Both the position numbers and the translations under genes were made by a program. A DNA stretch of 64,000 nt, from positions 62,001 to 126,000 of the forward strand of contig JBKPAG010000011.1 in the NCBI GenBank assembly GCA_046726315.1, in the 5' to 3' direction. Numbering within the stretch: position 1 is the stretch's first letter; every line of letters starts with the position of its first letter. The notes beneath the pieces are model-generated. The model saw nothing but the letters and a program-made list of their open reading frames with translations, ran no database searches and was not told where the DNA came from. Of the stretch, positions 52,724 through 61,679 are shown in pieces. The DNA is from JACVRX01 sp046726315. GTDB taxonomy: Bacteria > Actinomycetota > Actinomycetes > Jiangellales > Jiangellaceae.

Positions 52724-53677
52724 TCACGCCACGCGCACGACCACCTTCCCCTTGGCGTGGCCTTGTTCCAGGTAGGCGATCGCGGCGGGGATTTCGGCGA
52801 ACGGATAGCGCCGGTCGATGTGCGGGCGCACCTTGCCGGCCTCAATCAGCCTCGAAAGGAGCTCCATATCCTCGGTGGCTGCGTGCGCCGAGACCATTGC
52901 GATGTCCTTGCCGCCGCGCAGCGAAACGCCCATCAGCTTCGCCACGCTGCTGAACCCGACGACGGCGGCCTTGCCGCCCTCGGCAAGCGCACGTCTGAGA
53001 TCGGGCACCGATCGGTTCCCGACCGTGTCGAGGATGAGGTCGTAGCGGCGTCCGTTACGGGCGAAGTCGGTCGTCGTGTAGTCGACGACGTAATCGGCGC
53101 CGAGCGAACGGACGAGGTCGATGTTCCGAGTGCTCGTCACACCGGTTACCTCGGGCCCGTATGTTTTGGCGATCTGGACCGCAAAGGTGCCGATGCCGCC
53201 GGAAGCGCCATTGATGAGCACCTTCTGCCCGGGCTGGATTTGTCCGTGGTGGCGAAGGCCGTGCAGCGCGGTTACCGCTGCCATCGGAACAGCGGCCGCT
53301 TCCTCGAACGACAAGTTCGCCGGCTTCAACGACAGGACGTCAACTGGCACCGAAACGTATTCTGCGAAGCCGCCGTAACCGTGGTCTAAGAGATTCGCAT
53401 AGACCTCGTCTCCGGGCTTGAACTGGGTCACGCCGTCGCCGACCGCCTCCACCTGCCCGGCAATGTCGACGCCGAGGATCCCATGTTTCGGCCGCAGCAA
53501 GCCCAGGGTGGCACGCGAAAAGAGGGGCTTGCCACGCATGGAATGCCAGTCCGCCGGATTGACGGACACTCCCAGGACCTTCACCAGGACTCCATCGGTA
53601 CCCGGCGCGGGCTTCTCGACCTCCGCCATCCGAAGCGTCTCCGGCGGCCCGTACCTCTCCAAAATGAACGCCTGCAT
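52724..53677 (-). CDS. NAD(P)-dependent alcohol dehydrogenase / quinone-oxidoreductase-type MDR protein
   Basis: 317 residues from ATG 53677. Medium-chain dehydrogenase/reductase: AFILERYGPPETLRMAEVEK, VLGVSVNPADWHSMRGKPLF, GVDIAGQVEAVGDGVTQFKP, the Rossmann motif GASGGIGTFAVQIAK, and the final GHAKGKVVVRV. No structural or catalytic zinc Cys are present, which fits the quinone-oxidoreductase branch (NADPH-dependent). The substrate is unknown. It converges with the phosphofructokinase gene. Confidence 0.9.
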   Translation of the reverse strand: MQAFILERYGPPETLRMAEVEKPAPGTDGVLVKVLGVSVNPADWHSMRGKPLFSRATLGLLRPKHGILGVDIAGQVEAVGDGVTQFKPGDEVYANLLDHGYGGFAEYVSVPVDVLSLKPANLSFEEAAAVPMAAVTALHGLRHHGQIQPGQKVLINGASGGIGTFAVQIAKTYGPEVTGVTSTRNIDLVRSLGADYVVDYTTTDFARNGRRYDLILDTVGNRSVPDLRRALAEGGKAAVVGFSSVAKLMGVSLRGGKDIAMVSAHAATEDMELLSRLIEAGKVRPHIDRRYPFAEIPAAIAYLEQGHAKGKVVVRVA

Positions 53678-53765
53678 CACTGGGCTCCCGGTTCCGCTGG
53701 TCGGGCACCGGCCGCGGCATGGGCCAACAACCGACTGGTAGAGCTCTACTCTCACACGCGATACA

Positions 53766-54482
53766 TCAACTCGGTTCGCGATGGTTCTTGTGCTGCTTCC
53801 TCGCTGCCGCGATCTCGGCCTTGGCGCGCTGGGCATAGATGTCGACGTACTCCCGACCGGACAGCTCCATGAGGGCGTAGACGATCTCGTCGGTGACCGA
53901 CCGCAGCACATAGCGGTCGTCCTCCATGCCGTCGTAGCGGCTGAAGTCCAACGGCTTGCCGCAGCGCACGCCGGGGCGCATCACCTTCGGGATCAGCCGA
54001 CCGGGTGGCTGCATCTTGTCCGTGTCGATCATGGCCACCGGGATGACCGGGACTTTTGCCTCCAATGCCATCCGAGCGACGCCGGTCTTGCCGCGGTAGA
54101 GCCGGCCGTCGGGCGAGCGGGTTCCTTCTGGATAGATCCCGAGCAGGTCGCCACGGCGGAGGACCTTCAGCCCGGCTCGGATGGCCGCCTCGCTCGCCTT
54201 GCCGCCCGCGCGGTCTATGGGCACCTGACCGACTCCGCGGAAGAACACCCGAGTCAGCCAGCCCTTCAACCCGCTGCCGGTGAAGTAATCACTCTTGGCG
54301 AGAAAGGTCACCCTGCGTGGCACGACCAGCGGCATGAACAGCGAGTCGGAAAAAGACAGATGGTTACTCGCCACGATCGCCGCGCCCTGAGCGGGAATGT
54401 GTTCTAGGCCCTCGGCCCACGGTCGGTACACGAGCCGCAACAGCGGGCCCAGAATGACCCGCTTGAGAAACCAATAGAACAC
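53766..54482 (-). CDS. Lysophospholipid acyltransferase (PlsC family)
   Basis: 238 residues from GTG 54482. PlsC motifs: VASNHLSFSDSLFMP (HxxxxD), GYPEGTRS-type IYPEGTRSPDGRLY, and VPVIPVAMIDTDKMQPPGR. FYWFLKRVILGPLLRLVYRP is the amphipathic N-terminus. It probably transfers acyl chains to lysophosphatidic acid at the inner membrane. Position matches Rv2182c of M. tuberculosis. Second PlsC-type gene in the window (see 30423). Confidence 0.92.
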   Translation of the reverse strand: MFYWFLKRVILGPLLRLVYRPWAEGLEHIPAQGAAIVASNHLSFSDSLFMPLVVPRRVTFLAKSDYFTGSGLKGWLTRVFFRGVGQVPIDRAGGKASEAAIRAGLKVLRRGDLLGIYPEGTRSPDGRLYRGKTGVARMALEAKVPVIPVAMIDTDKMQPPGRLIPKVMRPGVRCGKPLDFSRYDGMEDDRYVLRSVTDEIVYALMELSGREYVDIYAQRAKAEIAAARKQHKNHREPS

Positions 54483-54539
54483 GCCCGAACACTACTGGAC
54501 CGCGACCATCAGCCCCCGGCTGCGAGGAGCCGTGCGACG

Positions 54540-55340
54540 ATGCCGTTGGCCGACCTCATCCAGCCAGGAGACGGTATGTCGATCGTCGCGGGAGCCGAGC
54601 CGTTCCATCGGGACGGCGGGCCCAGGGGCATGCTGCTCTTGCACGGCCTGACCGGCTCGCCCGCTGCCATGCGGCCGTGGGCCGAATACCTGGCGGCTGC
54701 TGGGCTGACGGTGGACGTGCCGCTGCTGCCCGGGCACGGAACCACCTGGCAGGAGCTCAACATGACCCGTTGGCCAGACTGGTTTGCCACGGCCGAACGA
54801 TCCCTGCTCCGGCTGGCCGACCGCTGCGACCAGGTGCTCGTGGGTGGGCTGTCGATGGGCGGCTGCCTGGCCCTCCGCCTCGCCGAAACACACGGCGACA
54901 TCGTCAGCGGTCTCGTCCTGGTGAACCCTGCCATCGCGAGCGGCGACAAGCGGCTGCTGCCCCTGCCTGTGCTGCACCGGGTGGTGCCATCACTGTCTGC
55001 GCTGTCGGGTGACATCGCCATGCCCGGCCAGGACGAGATCGCTTACAGCCGCACTCCGTTACGGGCGTTACACTCACTGACCCGGCTGTGGCGGCTGGTT
55101 ACTGCCGATCTGCCCACCGTGACCCAACCGTTGTTGATCTATCGAAGTGATCAGGACCACCTCGTCGACGCGAAGAGCCTTGGGCTCATCCGGTCCCGCG
55201 TGTCCTCGATCGACGTCACCGTCGTCGCCCTGCGCGAGAGTTATCACGTGGCGACCCTCGATTACGATGCCGAGAAGATCTTCGCGGGATCGCTGGAACT
55301 CGTTCGCCGGCTCGCACCTGCCACGCAGGACGGCGGCTAA
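54540..55340 (+). CDS. Alpha/beta hydrolase (carboxylesterase / monoacylglycerol lipase-like)
   Basis: 266 residues from ATG 54540 with GAGGAG upstream (ATG 54576 possible). The oxyanion region is MLLLHGLTGSPAAMRPWAEY, the nucleophile is VGGLSMGGCLALRLAETH (Ser), the acid is YRSDQDHLVD (Asp), and the base ESYHVATLDYDAE (His). The pattern fits Est30-type carboxylesterases. No signal peptide, so cytoplasmic. Divergent from plsC by 57 bp; co-transcribed with the membrane protein 3 bp downstream. Confidence 0.9.
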   Translation: MPLADLIQPGDGMSIVAGAEPFHRDGGPRGMLLLHGLTGSPAAMRPWAEYLAAAGLTVDVPLLPGHGTTWQELNMTRWPDWFATAERSLLRLADRCDQVLVGGLSMGGCLALRLAETHGDIVSGLVLVNPAIASGDKRLLPLPVLHRVVPSLSALSGDIAMPGQDEIAYSRTPLRALHSLTRLWRLVTADLPTVTQPLLIYRSDQDHLVDAKSLGLIRSRVSSIDVTVVALRESYHVATLDYDAEKIFAGSLELVRRLAPATQDGG

Positions 55341-55342
55341 CC

Positions 55343-55753
55343 GTGTCGCGTGACGACGAGCAGGTCTGGGCCGATCTGGTCGAGGCCTTTCACGCCTCAC
55401 CGGACGAGGACCCGCGGTCGCCGATATCCGAGGACCGCGGGCTCGACGCCGACGATTCGGCCCTGACCGGGACGTCGCACCCAGAGCCGGCTGGTCCACC
55501 AGCCGAGGCAGAGGGCCACTTCATCCCTCCGCCCCCACCCCCGTTGCCGCGTGGCGACCACGTGTCCCGGCTGGCCTGGGCAGGAGTCCTCGGGGTTCCC
55601 GTTTTTCTGGTCGTCGCCGTCGCATTGGGTTGGCACCTGCCGTCGTGGGCAACGACGCTTGCGGTCATCGCCTTGTTCGCCGGGTTCGCAACACTGGTGG
55701 CGCGAATGCGCGGCCACGATCCCCATGATCCCGACGACGGCGCCGTCGTTTGA
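55343..55753 (+). CDS. Membrane-anchored hypothetical protein
   Basis: 136 residues from GTG 55343, 2 bp after the hydrolase stop. An acidic disordered N-terminus (EDPRSPISEDRGLDADDSAL), a Pro run (HFIPPPPPPLPRGDHVSRLA), then two membrane segments (AWAGVLGVPVFLVVAVALGW and TTLAVIALFAGFATLVARMR) and an acidic tail (GHDPHDPDDGAVV). Recurs in this syntenic block in other actinobacteria (like Rv2183c). No function known. Confidence 0.75.
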   Translation: MSRDDEQVWADLVEAFHASPDEDPRSPISEDRGLDADDSALTGTSHPEPAGPPAEAEGHFIPPPPPPLPRGDHVSRLAWAGVLGVPVFLVVAVALGWHLPSWATTLAVIALFAGFATLVARMRGHDPHDPDDGAVV

Positions 55754-55759
55754 TCTGCG

Positions 55760-56455
55760 TTACCGCCCCCAAGCCGGCAAGGCGTCGAGTTCGACGTCGA
55801 CCAGCACGGGCCGGTGATCGCTCGCAGCGACCACATCGACGCCATCGATGACTCGGTACGAATCGATCCGGGCCGGTCCGCGAACGAAGATGCCGTCGAT
55901 ACGACGGCGGGGAAACTGCGTGGAGAAGGTGGGTGTGTCGTCTGCAGCGCCTGCATCGGCGAACTCTGCAGCAATGGCACGCCATGCCGGGCTGTCCGAC
56001 GGCTCGTTGATGTCGCCGGCCAGAACAGTCACAGCGCAGCCGAATCGATCGACCAGCCCGACCAGTTCACCGCGATGGCGTAACCGCTCGGCGGAGTCGA
56101 GGCCGAGGTGCGCGCTCGCCACGACCGCTTGAGCTGCGCCGAGTTTGGCCAAGGCAGCGACCGCACCGCGTTGCTGCAGCCCGGGGGTTCGGCTGAAGCG
56201 GTACTCGAGGGTACTCCGGACGTCGACGCGCAACGAGGCGAGCATCGCAGTGCCGCCTGTCGTCCCACCGCCGCCGACGTAGAGCAGACCCGTGTCCCGG
56301 GCCAGTGCCGCGCACCGTCCGCGCCAGCGCAGCCGCCGGGGCGCCTCCTGCAGGCAAAGCAGATCCGGGTCGAGGTCGCGGATCACCCGCACGAGCGCGG
56401 CTCTGTCGTCGCGCAATGACCGGACGTTGTAGCTGACCACCCGCAGGCGCACCAC
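55760..56455 (-). CDS. Endonuclease/exonuclease/phosphatase (EEP) family protein
   Basis: 231 residues from GTG 56455. EEP motifs: VVSYNVRSLR, DLLCLQEAPRRL (metal Glu), SAHLGLDS, TVLAGDINEPSD (Asp-x-Asn), RRRIDGIFVRG and the final ASDHRPVLVDVEL (Asp-His). The product is a Mg-dependent phosphodiesterase; no signal peptide, so probably intracellular. Targets could be DNA or lipid phosphates. Starts divergently from the aldo/keto reductase with 30 bp between. Confidence 0.9.
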   Translation of the reverse strand: MVRLRVVSYNVRSLRDDRAALVRVIRDLDPDLLCLQEAPRRLRWRGRCAALARDTGLLYVGGGGTTGGTAMLASLRVDVRSTLEYRFSRTPGLQQRGAVAALAKLGAAQAVVASAHLGLDSAERLRHRGELVGLVDRFGCAVTVLAGDINEPSDSPAWRAIAAEFADAGAADDTPTFSTQFPRRRIDGIFVRGPARIDSYRVIDGVDVVAASDHRPVLVDVELDALPAWGR

Positions 56456-56485
56456 GGCAGCCCAGCCTAGATAGCGTGCGAACCC

Positions 56486-57487
56486 ATGGATGTCACGATG
56501 TTGGGATCGACCGGACCGATGGTTTCGGCACAGGGACTGGGCTGTATGGGCATGAGCCACGGCTACGGCGCTGGAGACGAAACCGAATCACTCGCGGTGC
56601 TCCGGCGTGCACTCGAACTCGGGGTCACGTTCTGGGACACGGCCGACTACTACGCTGCCGGTGCAAACGAGGCACTGCTCGCCAAGGTGCTCGCTGAGCA
56701 TCGCAGCGAGGTCGTGCTGGCGACGAAGTTCGGCCTGGTCGCGGATGCAAACTCGGCCGCGACAAAGGCGGTGCGCGGCGACGCCGGTTACGTCCGGTCG
56801 GCCTGCGAGGCGAGTATGCGTCGCCTGAAGACGGACGTGATCGACCTTTACTACCAGCACCGCGTCGACGTCACTGTTCCGATCGAGGAAACGGTCGGCG
56901 CGATGGCTGAGCTTGTTACCGCCGGCAAGGTGCGCCATCTGGGACTGTCCGAGGCCACCGCAAGTGAGCTGCGGCGCGCCGCCGCTGTGCATCCGATCGC
57001 GGCCGTGCAGTCGGAATGGTCACTGTGGAGCCGGGACGTCGAGGAGTCCGTGGTCCCCGCTTGCCATGAGCTGAGCGTGGGCTTCGTGCCGTACTCGCCG
57101 CTGGGACGAGGTTTTCTCACGGGGACGCTCGGTCCGGTCGAGCAACTCCCGGCGGATGACATCCGACGGTCGCAGCCGCGTCTTGCGTCCCCGGTGATCG
57201 ACACGAATCTGGCCCTGGTCGGGCAGGTCAGGCAGGTGGCTGCCGACCTCGGTGTCGCGCCCGCGCAAGTGGCGCTCAGCTGGGTGCACCATCGACAGGA
57301 GGTCTGGGAATTGCCGGTGGTTCCCATCCCCGGGACGAAGCGGATTCGCTGGCTCGAGCAGAATGTCGCCGCGCTCGACATACGGCTGCCATCGGAGGCG
57401 TTGGACCGGCTCGACCGGCTCGCAGCAATGGCCGTCGGCGACCGGCATCCGCAGATCGGCCTCACCTCGGCCGGTGGACGCGCCTGA
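56486..57487 (+). CDS. Aldo/keto reductase
   Basis: 333 residues. The catalytic tetrad is present: Asp and Tyr in FWDTADYYAAGANEALL, Lys in VVLATKFGLVAD, His in LYYQHRVDVTVP. VGAMAELVTAGKVRHLGLSE and FVPYSPLGRGFLTG are typical of the AKR13/YajO-like group. C-terminal IPGTKRIRWLEQNVAAL binds NADPH. Second AKR of the window (other at 16410), with a different subfamily. Substrate unknown. Confidence 0.92.
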   Translation: MDVTMLGSTGPMVSAQGLGCMGMSHGYGAGDETESLAVLRRALELGVTFWDTADYYAAGANEALLAKVLAEHRSEVVLATKFGLVADANSAATKAVRGDAGYVRSACEASMRRLKTDVIDLYYQHRVDVTVPIEETVGAMAELVTAGKVRHLGLSEATASELRRAAAVHPIAAVQSEWSLWSRDVEESVVPACHELSVGFVPYSPLGRGFLTGTLGPVEQLPADDIRRSQPRLASPVIDTNLALVGQVRQVAADLGVAPAQVALSWVHHRQEVWELPVVPIPGTKRIRWLEQNVAALDIRLPSEALDRLDRLAAMAVGDRHPQIGLTSAGGRA

Positions 57488-57519
57488 ACTCTGCATGGGC
57501 CGCCGATGACGAGAGCGGT

Positions 57520-58461
57520 TCAGCGGCGGGCGAGGTCGGCGGCGCCGACGATGCCGGCGTCGTTGCCGAGTGTTGCAATCCGGATCTCCGCTTCGGGGCG
57601 GTAACCGCGGCCGGTCAGGTTGCGCCGGAACGCCGCGACGGTGGGAGCCAGCAACAACTCGGCCGCCTCGGAGACGCCGCCGCCGATGACGAACACGGCC
57701 GGATCCAGAATCGCTGCAAATGAGGCCAGCGCTTCGCCCAGCCATCGGCCGAGGTCGGCGATCAGCTCGCGAGCCGGCGGGTCACCCTCCTGGGCGGCTC
57801 GGGTGACCATCGGGCCGGTAATCGCTTGCGGGTCGCCGCCCGCCATCTCGAGCATCCGCGCGGCGAAGATCGAATGCGAATCCGCGAGCTCCCTCGCCTC
57901 CCGAACGAGTGCTCGGCCGCTCGCATACTGCTCTACGCAGCCCCGGTTGCCGCATCCACACAAGTACCCGTCAGGAACGATCCGTACATGGCCGAGCTCG
58001 CCGCCGATGCCGTGCGCACCCCGATAGAGATGGCCGTCGAGTACGACTCCGCCGCCGATTCCGGTGCCGACGGTCACGCAGACCATGTCATCGACGTCCT
58101 CGGCGGCGCCGAACCGGAACTCGCCCCACGCCGCGGCGTTTGCGTCGTTCTCGACCACGACGCGCAGGCCGGTGGCACCGGACACCTGGTCCCGGACCGG
58201 CACCTCACGCCAGGCCAGGTTCGCCGCGAACATCACTGTGGATCGAGCGGCGTCGACGAATCCGGCCGAGCCGACACCGACGCCGTCCACCTCGCGGCCC
58301 GCCCGGAGCTCGTCGACCACTGTGATGATCTCTCGGACAATCGCCGCGGGATCGGTCGACGGCGTGTCCCGTCTGCTGCGCGCCGCGATCGCGCCTGCCT
58401 CGTCCACCAACCCACCGGCGATCTTGGTACCGCCGACGTCAAGGCCGATCGTGAAGCCCAC
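57520..58461 (-). CDS. glk: ROK-family glucokinase
   Basis: 313 residues from GTG 58461, with GGAGGGG before it. ATP-binding GLDVGGTKIAGGLVDEAG, NDANAAAWGEFRFGAAED (sugar site), TVGTGIGGGVVLDGHLYRGA and the zinc motif CGCGNRGCVEQYASGRAL. ATP-dependent phosphorylation of glucose to glucose-6-P. The starting GTG comes 1 bp after the SRPBCC stop, so the two are coupled. The PPi-type phosphofructokinase is 5 kb away, but not in the same unit. Confidence 0.94.
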   Translation of the reverse strand: MGFTIGLDVGGTKIAGGLVDEAGAIAARSRRDTPSTDPAAIVREIITVVDELRAGREVDGVGVGSAGFVDAARSTVMFAANLAWREVPVRDQVSGATGLRVVVENDANAAAWGEFRFGAAEDVDDMVCVTVGTGIGGGVVLDGHLYRGAHGIGGELGHVRIVPDGYLCGCGNRGCVEQYASGRALVREARELADSHSIFAARMLEMAGGDPQAITGPMVTRAAQEGDPPARELIADLGRWLGEALASFAAILDPAVFVIGGGVSEAAELLLAPTVAAFRRNLTGRGYRPEAEIRIATLGNDAGIVGAADLARR

Positions 58462-58462
58462 C

Positions 58463-58900
58463 TCACCCCTCCACGCGCTTCTTGAGCTCCTTCAGCGCGG
58501 TGTCGATGATCACCTTCTCGGCCTTTCTTTTCATCAGGCCGAGCATCGGGATCGCCACATCGACAGTCAGCTGGTAGGTGACGTCGGTGATGCCGTCAGC
58601 CGACTCGCGCAGCGTGTACGAGCCGTCGAGAGCGCGCAGCAGCTTGGCACTCACGAGCGTCCAGCGCACCTGCTCGTCGTCGTCCCACTCGTAGGACAGC
58701 GTGTACGTGTCCTTGATCGCCCCGGCATCGAGGACGAAACGGGCTTCGGCCGGCCGTGCGTCGTCCTCGTACACCGTCAAGACCTCGACCTCACGCACCG
58801 AGGCCGTCCACTCGGGGTAAGCCCCGAGATCGGCGATCACCGCCATGACCTCGGCGGCCGGAGCCGCGATGGTGATGCTCGATGTGGTCTGCTCGGCCAT
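58463..58900 (-). CDS. SRPBCC (START-like, polyketide-cyclase) family protein
   Basis: 145 residues. IAAPAAEVMAVIADLGAYPE and WTASVREVEVLTVYEDDARP open a START-like hydrophobic-pocket fold, finishing with LGLMKRKAEKVIIDTALKEL. It is similar to TB16.3 (Rv2185c) of M. tuberculosis, an attributed lipid-binding protein. First of a pair with the gene at 58940 and coupled to the glucokinase gene 1 bp downstream. Confidence 0.9.
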   Translation of the reverse strand: MAEQTTSSITIAAPAAEVMAVIADLGAYPEWTASVREVEVLTVYEDDARPAEARFVLDAGAIKDTYTLSYEWDDDEQVRWTLVSAKLLRALDGSYTLRESADGITDVTYQLTVDVAIPMLGLMKRKAEKVIIDTALKELKKRVEG

Positions 58901-58939
58901 GCGAATTCCCGTCGTAGGTCGCGAGCCGGAGACTACCGG

Positions 58940-59353
58940 TCAGGTCTCTCCGCGCGGCAAGCCCGCCAGACGGCCTCGTTCCAGCTCGTCCTTGAGGGCG
59001 GTCACATGTCGCTTGAACGCTTTCGAGTAGGCGCGCCGGATCCGAGTGGCGTCGGCCGGCTCGCCCGACCGCGCGCGGAGGAACCAGTGCACGATCACCC
59101 CGTCGTGCCATGGTTCCAACCAGATTTCGGCGGTCCCCGTCAGCGTCCCGGACACCGACCAGACAATCCCGTCCAGACCACGGTCCAGCGTGACCAGCAG
59201 CAACAGGTCCGGCCACCACGCCTGCCATCGGTCCGGGTCTGCGAGGCGCTCCGCGACCTGTTCTCGACCGGCCACGACAAACGTCTCGTCGATGATGTCC
59301 ACCGACGCCTCCGGCACGCCGTCAGCTCCTTCCGGTCGTATCTGCACGGCCAT
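58940..59353 (-). CDS. Second SRPBCC-type protein
   Basis: 137 residues from ATG 59353 (the open frame continues to 59428, but that extension has little family resemblance). VDIIDETFVVAGREQVAERL, DPDRWQAWWPDLLLLVTLDR and GTAEIWLEPWHDGVIVHWFL are a START-like fold; the tail has a basic helix (RRAYSKAFKRHVTALKDELE). It corresponds in position to Rv2184c/Rv2185c neighbours. It may bind a lipid or isoprenoid. It lies 39 bp upstream of the first SRPBCC gene. Confidence 0.8.
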   Translation of the reverse strand: MAVQIRPEGADGVPEASVDIIDETFVVAGREQVAERLADPDRWQAWWPDLLLLVTLDRGLDGIVWSVSGTLTGTAEIWLEPWHDGVIVHWFLRARSGEPADATRIRRAYSKAFKRHVTALKDELERGRLAGLPRGET

Positions 59354-59426
59354 CCCCAGATCCCGCGCAGCAGAAATCACCGTCGGACCAACCCACCCTG
59401 CCCTCGGATGTTGCACACTTTCCCGC

Positions 59427-61037
59427 ATGAGTGTGGGCGTTCAGTTGCGCCATGCTCGGGTGAACGGTAGGGGGAGCCGCCCACTTGACGACCGGCCGTG
59501 GCGGTTCGCTGCCGTCGCGCGGCCAGGAATGCTTGCCCTGATCGTGGCGCTGACCGGCGCAGCGGGCAATGTCGTCCAATCGTGGTGGTGGCTGGCCGCG
59601 CTCGGGGTCGTGACGGTCGGCGGCGGCGTCGCCGAGCGGGTTCTTCCCCGGCTGTGGATCGCACCCGCGGCCGAGGCCGCGGCCGCCGCGCTGGTGATCG
59701 GGCTGGGCATGCACGACGCCTACCTCGGGCTGCCGTATCTGTTGGTGCCCGCTTTTGCCGGTGGGCTGGCCGGGAGCTGGCTGGGCGGGCTGGCCTGCGC
59801 CGCTGTCAGCACGGCTGGCCTGCTCGTGGGCGCCGTGCTGGCTCCGGAAGCACCGTTCGCGGTTGGGACGTACCTCGGCATGGTGCCTTGGATGGTGCTG
59901 GTTCTCTGCATGGGCCTGGTGGGTGCACTGGTGCGCCGCCAACAGCGGCTGTACTCCGCCGACGTGGCACGGTACGCAGCCGCCTACCGTCTGCTTTCGG
60001 AGCTGCGGGCGGTCTCGCGTCAACTCTCCGGTGGCTTGGACGCCGTCACCCTCGCTACCAGCATTCTCGACGACGTCGCTGCTGCGGTGCCGGTGCGACG
60101 ATCCGCGCTGCTCGTCGGCAAAGAGGGTGGGGCGCTGGTCCCGCTCGCCGGCGGCGGCGAGGACGACCGATGGCTCGCTGATACGGCATATGACCGGCTG
60201 GCGCACGAGGTCATGCAGACCAAGTCGCCGACGACAGCGGTTCTGGCCCCCGGAACTCATCGGATCGCGGTGCCGGTACGGATTGGCACCCGCACCATCG
60301 GAGTGGTCGTGGCCGATCTCGGCGAGCCGGTCACGCCCGACGAGCTGGCAGCGCTGGCGCGGTCGAGTGACGACGGTGCCCTGCGGCTTGAGACGGCATT
60401 GCTGTTCGACGAGATCAGAGAGCTCGCCACACGGGAGGAGCGGCATCGTCTGGCCCGCGAGATCCACGACGGCATCGCCCAGGAGCTGGCGTCGCTGGGA
60501 TATCTGGTCGACGACATGCAGGCGCGTGCGACTGGGCCGGATCTGAAGTCCCTGGCGGTCACCCTGCGTAAGGAAATCGGCCGGATCCTGTCCGATCTGC
60601 GGCATTCCATCTTTGATCTGCGCAGTGACGTCCCGGCCGACGGGTGCCTGGGGACATCGCTTGCGCGGTATGCGCGAAAAGTCAGCTCCCAAACCGGTCT
60701 GCGCGTGCACCTCGCAAACGACGAACGCACGGGAGAGCGCCTTCAGCCGGAGATCGAGGCGGAGCTGTTGCGGGTCGGCCAGGAAGCGATCAACAACGTG
60801 CGTAAGCACGCCAAAGCCCGCAATCTGTGGGTGACGGTGTCGGTGAACCCGCCATCGGCGTGCATCCGGGTGGTCGACGACGGCGTGGGCCTGAGTGGCG
60901 AAGCCGGGGACCGTTACGGCATGGACATCATGGCTGAACGCAGCCGGCGGGTGGGCGCGACTCTGGTCGTCGAAGATCGCAGCGAAGGCGGTACGGTCGT
61001 CAACGTATCCCTGGACGGTTCCTACGGGAAGGTGTGA
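59427..61037 (+). CDS. NarL-type sensor histidine kinase (GAF + HisKA_3)
   Basis: 536 residues from ATG 59427. The N-terminal part has about six membrane helices (GMLALIVALTGAAGNVVQSW; AAAALVIGLGMHDAYLGLPY; PWMVLVLCMGLVGALVRRQQ). A GAF domain (AAVPVRRSALLVGKEGGALV, TIGVVVADLG) precedes HisKA_3 with phospho-acceptor His in RLAREIHDGIAQELASLGYL and HATPase_c (VRKHAKARNLWVTVSVN, GVGLSGEAGDRYGMDIMAER). The regulator gene follows after 3 bp. The signal is unknown. Divergent from the SRPBCC pair by 73 bp. Confidence 0.92.
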   Translation: MSVGVQLRHARVNGRGSRPLDDRPWRFAAVARPGMLALIVALTGAAGNVVQSWWWLAALGVVTVGGGVAERVLPRLWIAPAAEAAAAALVIGLGMHDAYLGLPYLLVPAFAGGLAGSWLGGLACAAVSTAGLLVGAVLAPEAPFAVGTYLGMVPWMVLVLCMGLVGALVRRQQRLYSADVARYAAAYRLLSELRAVSRQLSGGLDAVTLATSILDDVAAAVPVRRSALLVGKEGGALVPLAGGGEDDRWLADTAYDRLAHEVMQTKSPTTAVLAPGTHRIAVPVRIGTRTIGVVVADLGEPVTPDELAALARSSDDGALRLETALLFDEIRELATREERHRLAREIHDGIAQELASLGYLVDDMQARATGPDLKSLAVTLRKEIGRILSDLRHSIFDLRSDVPADGCLGTSLARYARKVSSQTGLRVHLANDERTGERLQPEIEAELLRVGQEAINNVRKHAKARNLWVTVSVNPPSACIRVVDDGVGLSGEAGDRYGMDIMAERSRRVGATLVVEDRSEGGTVVNVSLDGSYGKV

Positions 61038-61040
61038 GCC

Positions 61041-61679
61041 GTGCCGACCACGGTGCTCCTGGTCGATGACCACGAGCTCATCCGGCAGGGCTTGCGGCGC
61101 GCCTTTGAACGTCATCCGGAGTTCCAGGTCGTCGGAGAAGCCGGTTCGGTCGCCGAGGCGACCGGGCTGGCAGATCAGCTCCGTCCCGACATCGTCGTCC
61201 TCGATGTGCGGCTCCCGGACGGTAGCGGTCTCGAGTTGGCCCAGGTGCTTCGTTCATCCCGTTCCGATCTCGGACTGGTCGTGTTGACCATGTATGCCGG
61301 CGACGACCAGCTCTTCGCCGCGCTCGACGCAGGCGCATCGGCGTTCGTGCCCAAGAGCGCATCCAGTGACGACGTTGTGGCGGCAGCGAGGCACGCCGCG
61401 GCGACTCCAGCGTCGTTCGCCGCCAGCGATCTGGCGGAGGCCATGCATCGACGAATGCATCCGACGGGGCCGCAGTTCACCCGCCGGGAACGCGAGGTGC
61501 TCGAACTGCTGGCCGAGGGACTCGGCGTGTCGAGCATCGCCCGCAAGCTCTACATCAGCGAGTCCACGACCAAGACCCACGTCTCGAAGCTGTACGACAA
61601 GCTCGGCGCCGCCAACCGGGCACAGGCGATCATGGCCGCCGTTCGCGCCGGCCTGGTCACCGCCGCGCCCGCCGACTAA
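61041..61679 (+). CDS. LuxR/NarL-type response regulator
   Basis: 212 residues from GTG 61041. The receiver domain has LVDDHELIRQGLRRAFERHP and the phospho-Asp in IVVLDVRLPDGSGLELAQVL; FVPKSASSDDVVAAAR follows. The LuxR HTH has FTRREREVLELLAEGLGVSS and KLYISESTTKTHVSKLYDKL. Pairs with the kinase 3 bp upstream. Its stop (TAA) interlocks with the TAG stop of the convergent glycosyltransferase in the 4 bp CTAA. Confidence 0.95.
   Translation: MPTTVLLVDDHELIRQGLRRAFERHPEFQVVGEAGSVAEATGLADQLRPDIVVLDVRLPDGSGLELAQVLRSSRSDLGLVVLTMYAGDDQLFAALDAGASAFVPKSASSDDVVAAARHAAATPASFAASDLAEAMHRRMHPTGPQFTRREREVLELLAEGLGVSSIARKLYISESTTKTHVSKLYDKLGAANRAQAIMAAVRAGLVTAAPAD

Noticed and set aside
59322..61115. A 597-codon open frame on the minus strand
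   Set aside because: It is antisense to the well-supported NarL-type sensor kinase, its translation is rich in Arg, His and Gln with no family motifs, and G/C-rich third positions of the real gene create the open frame.
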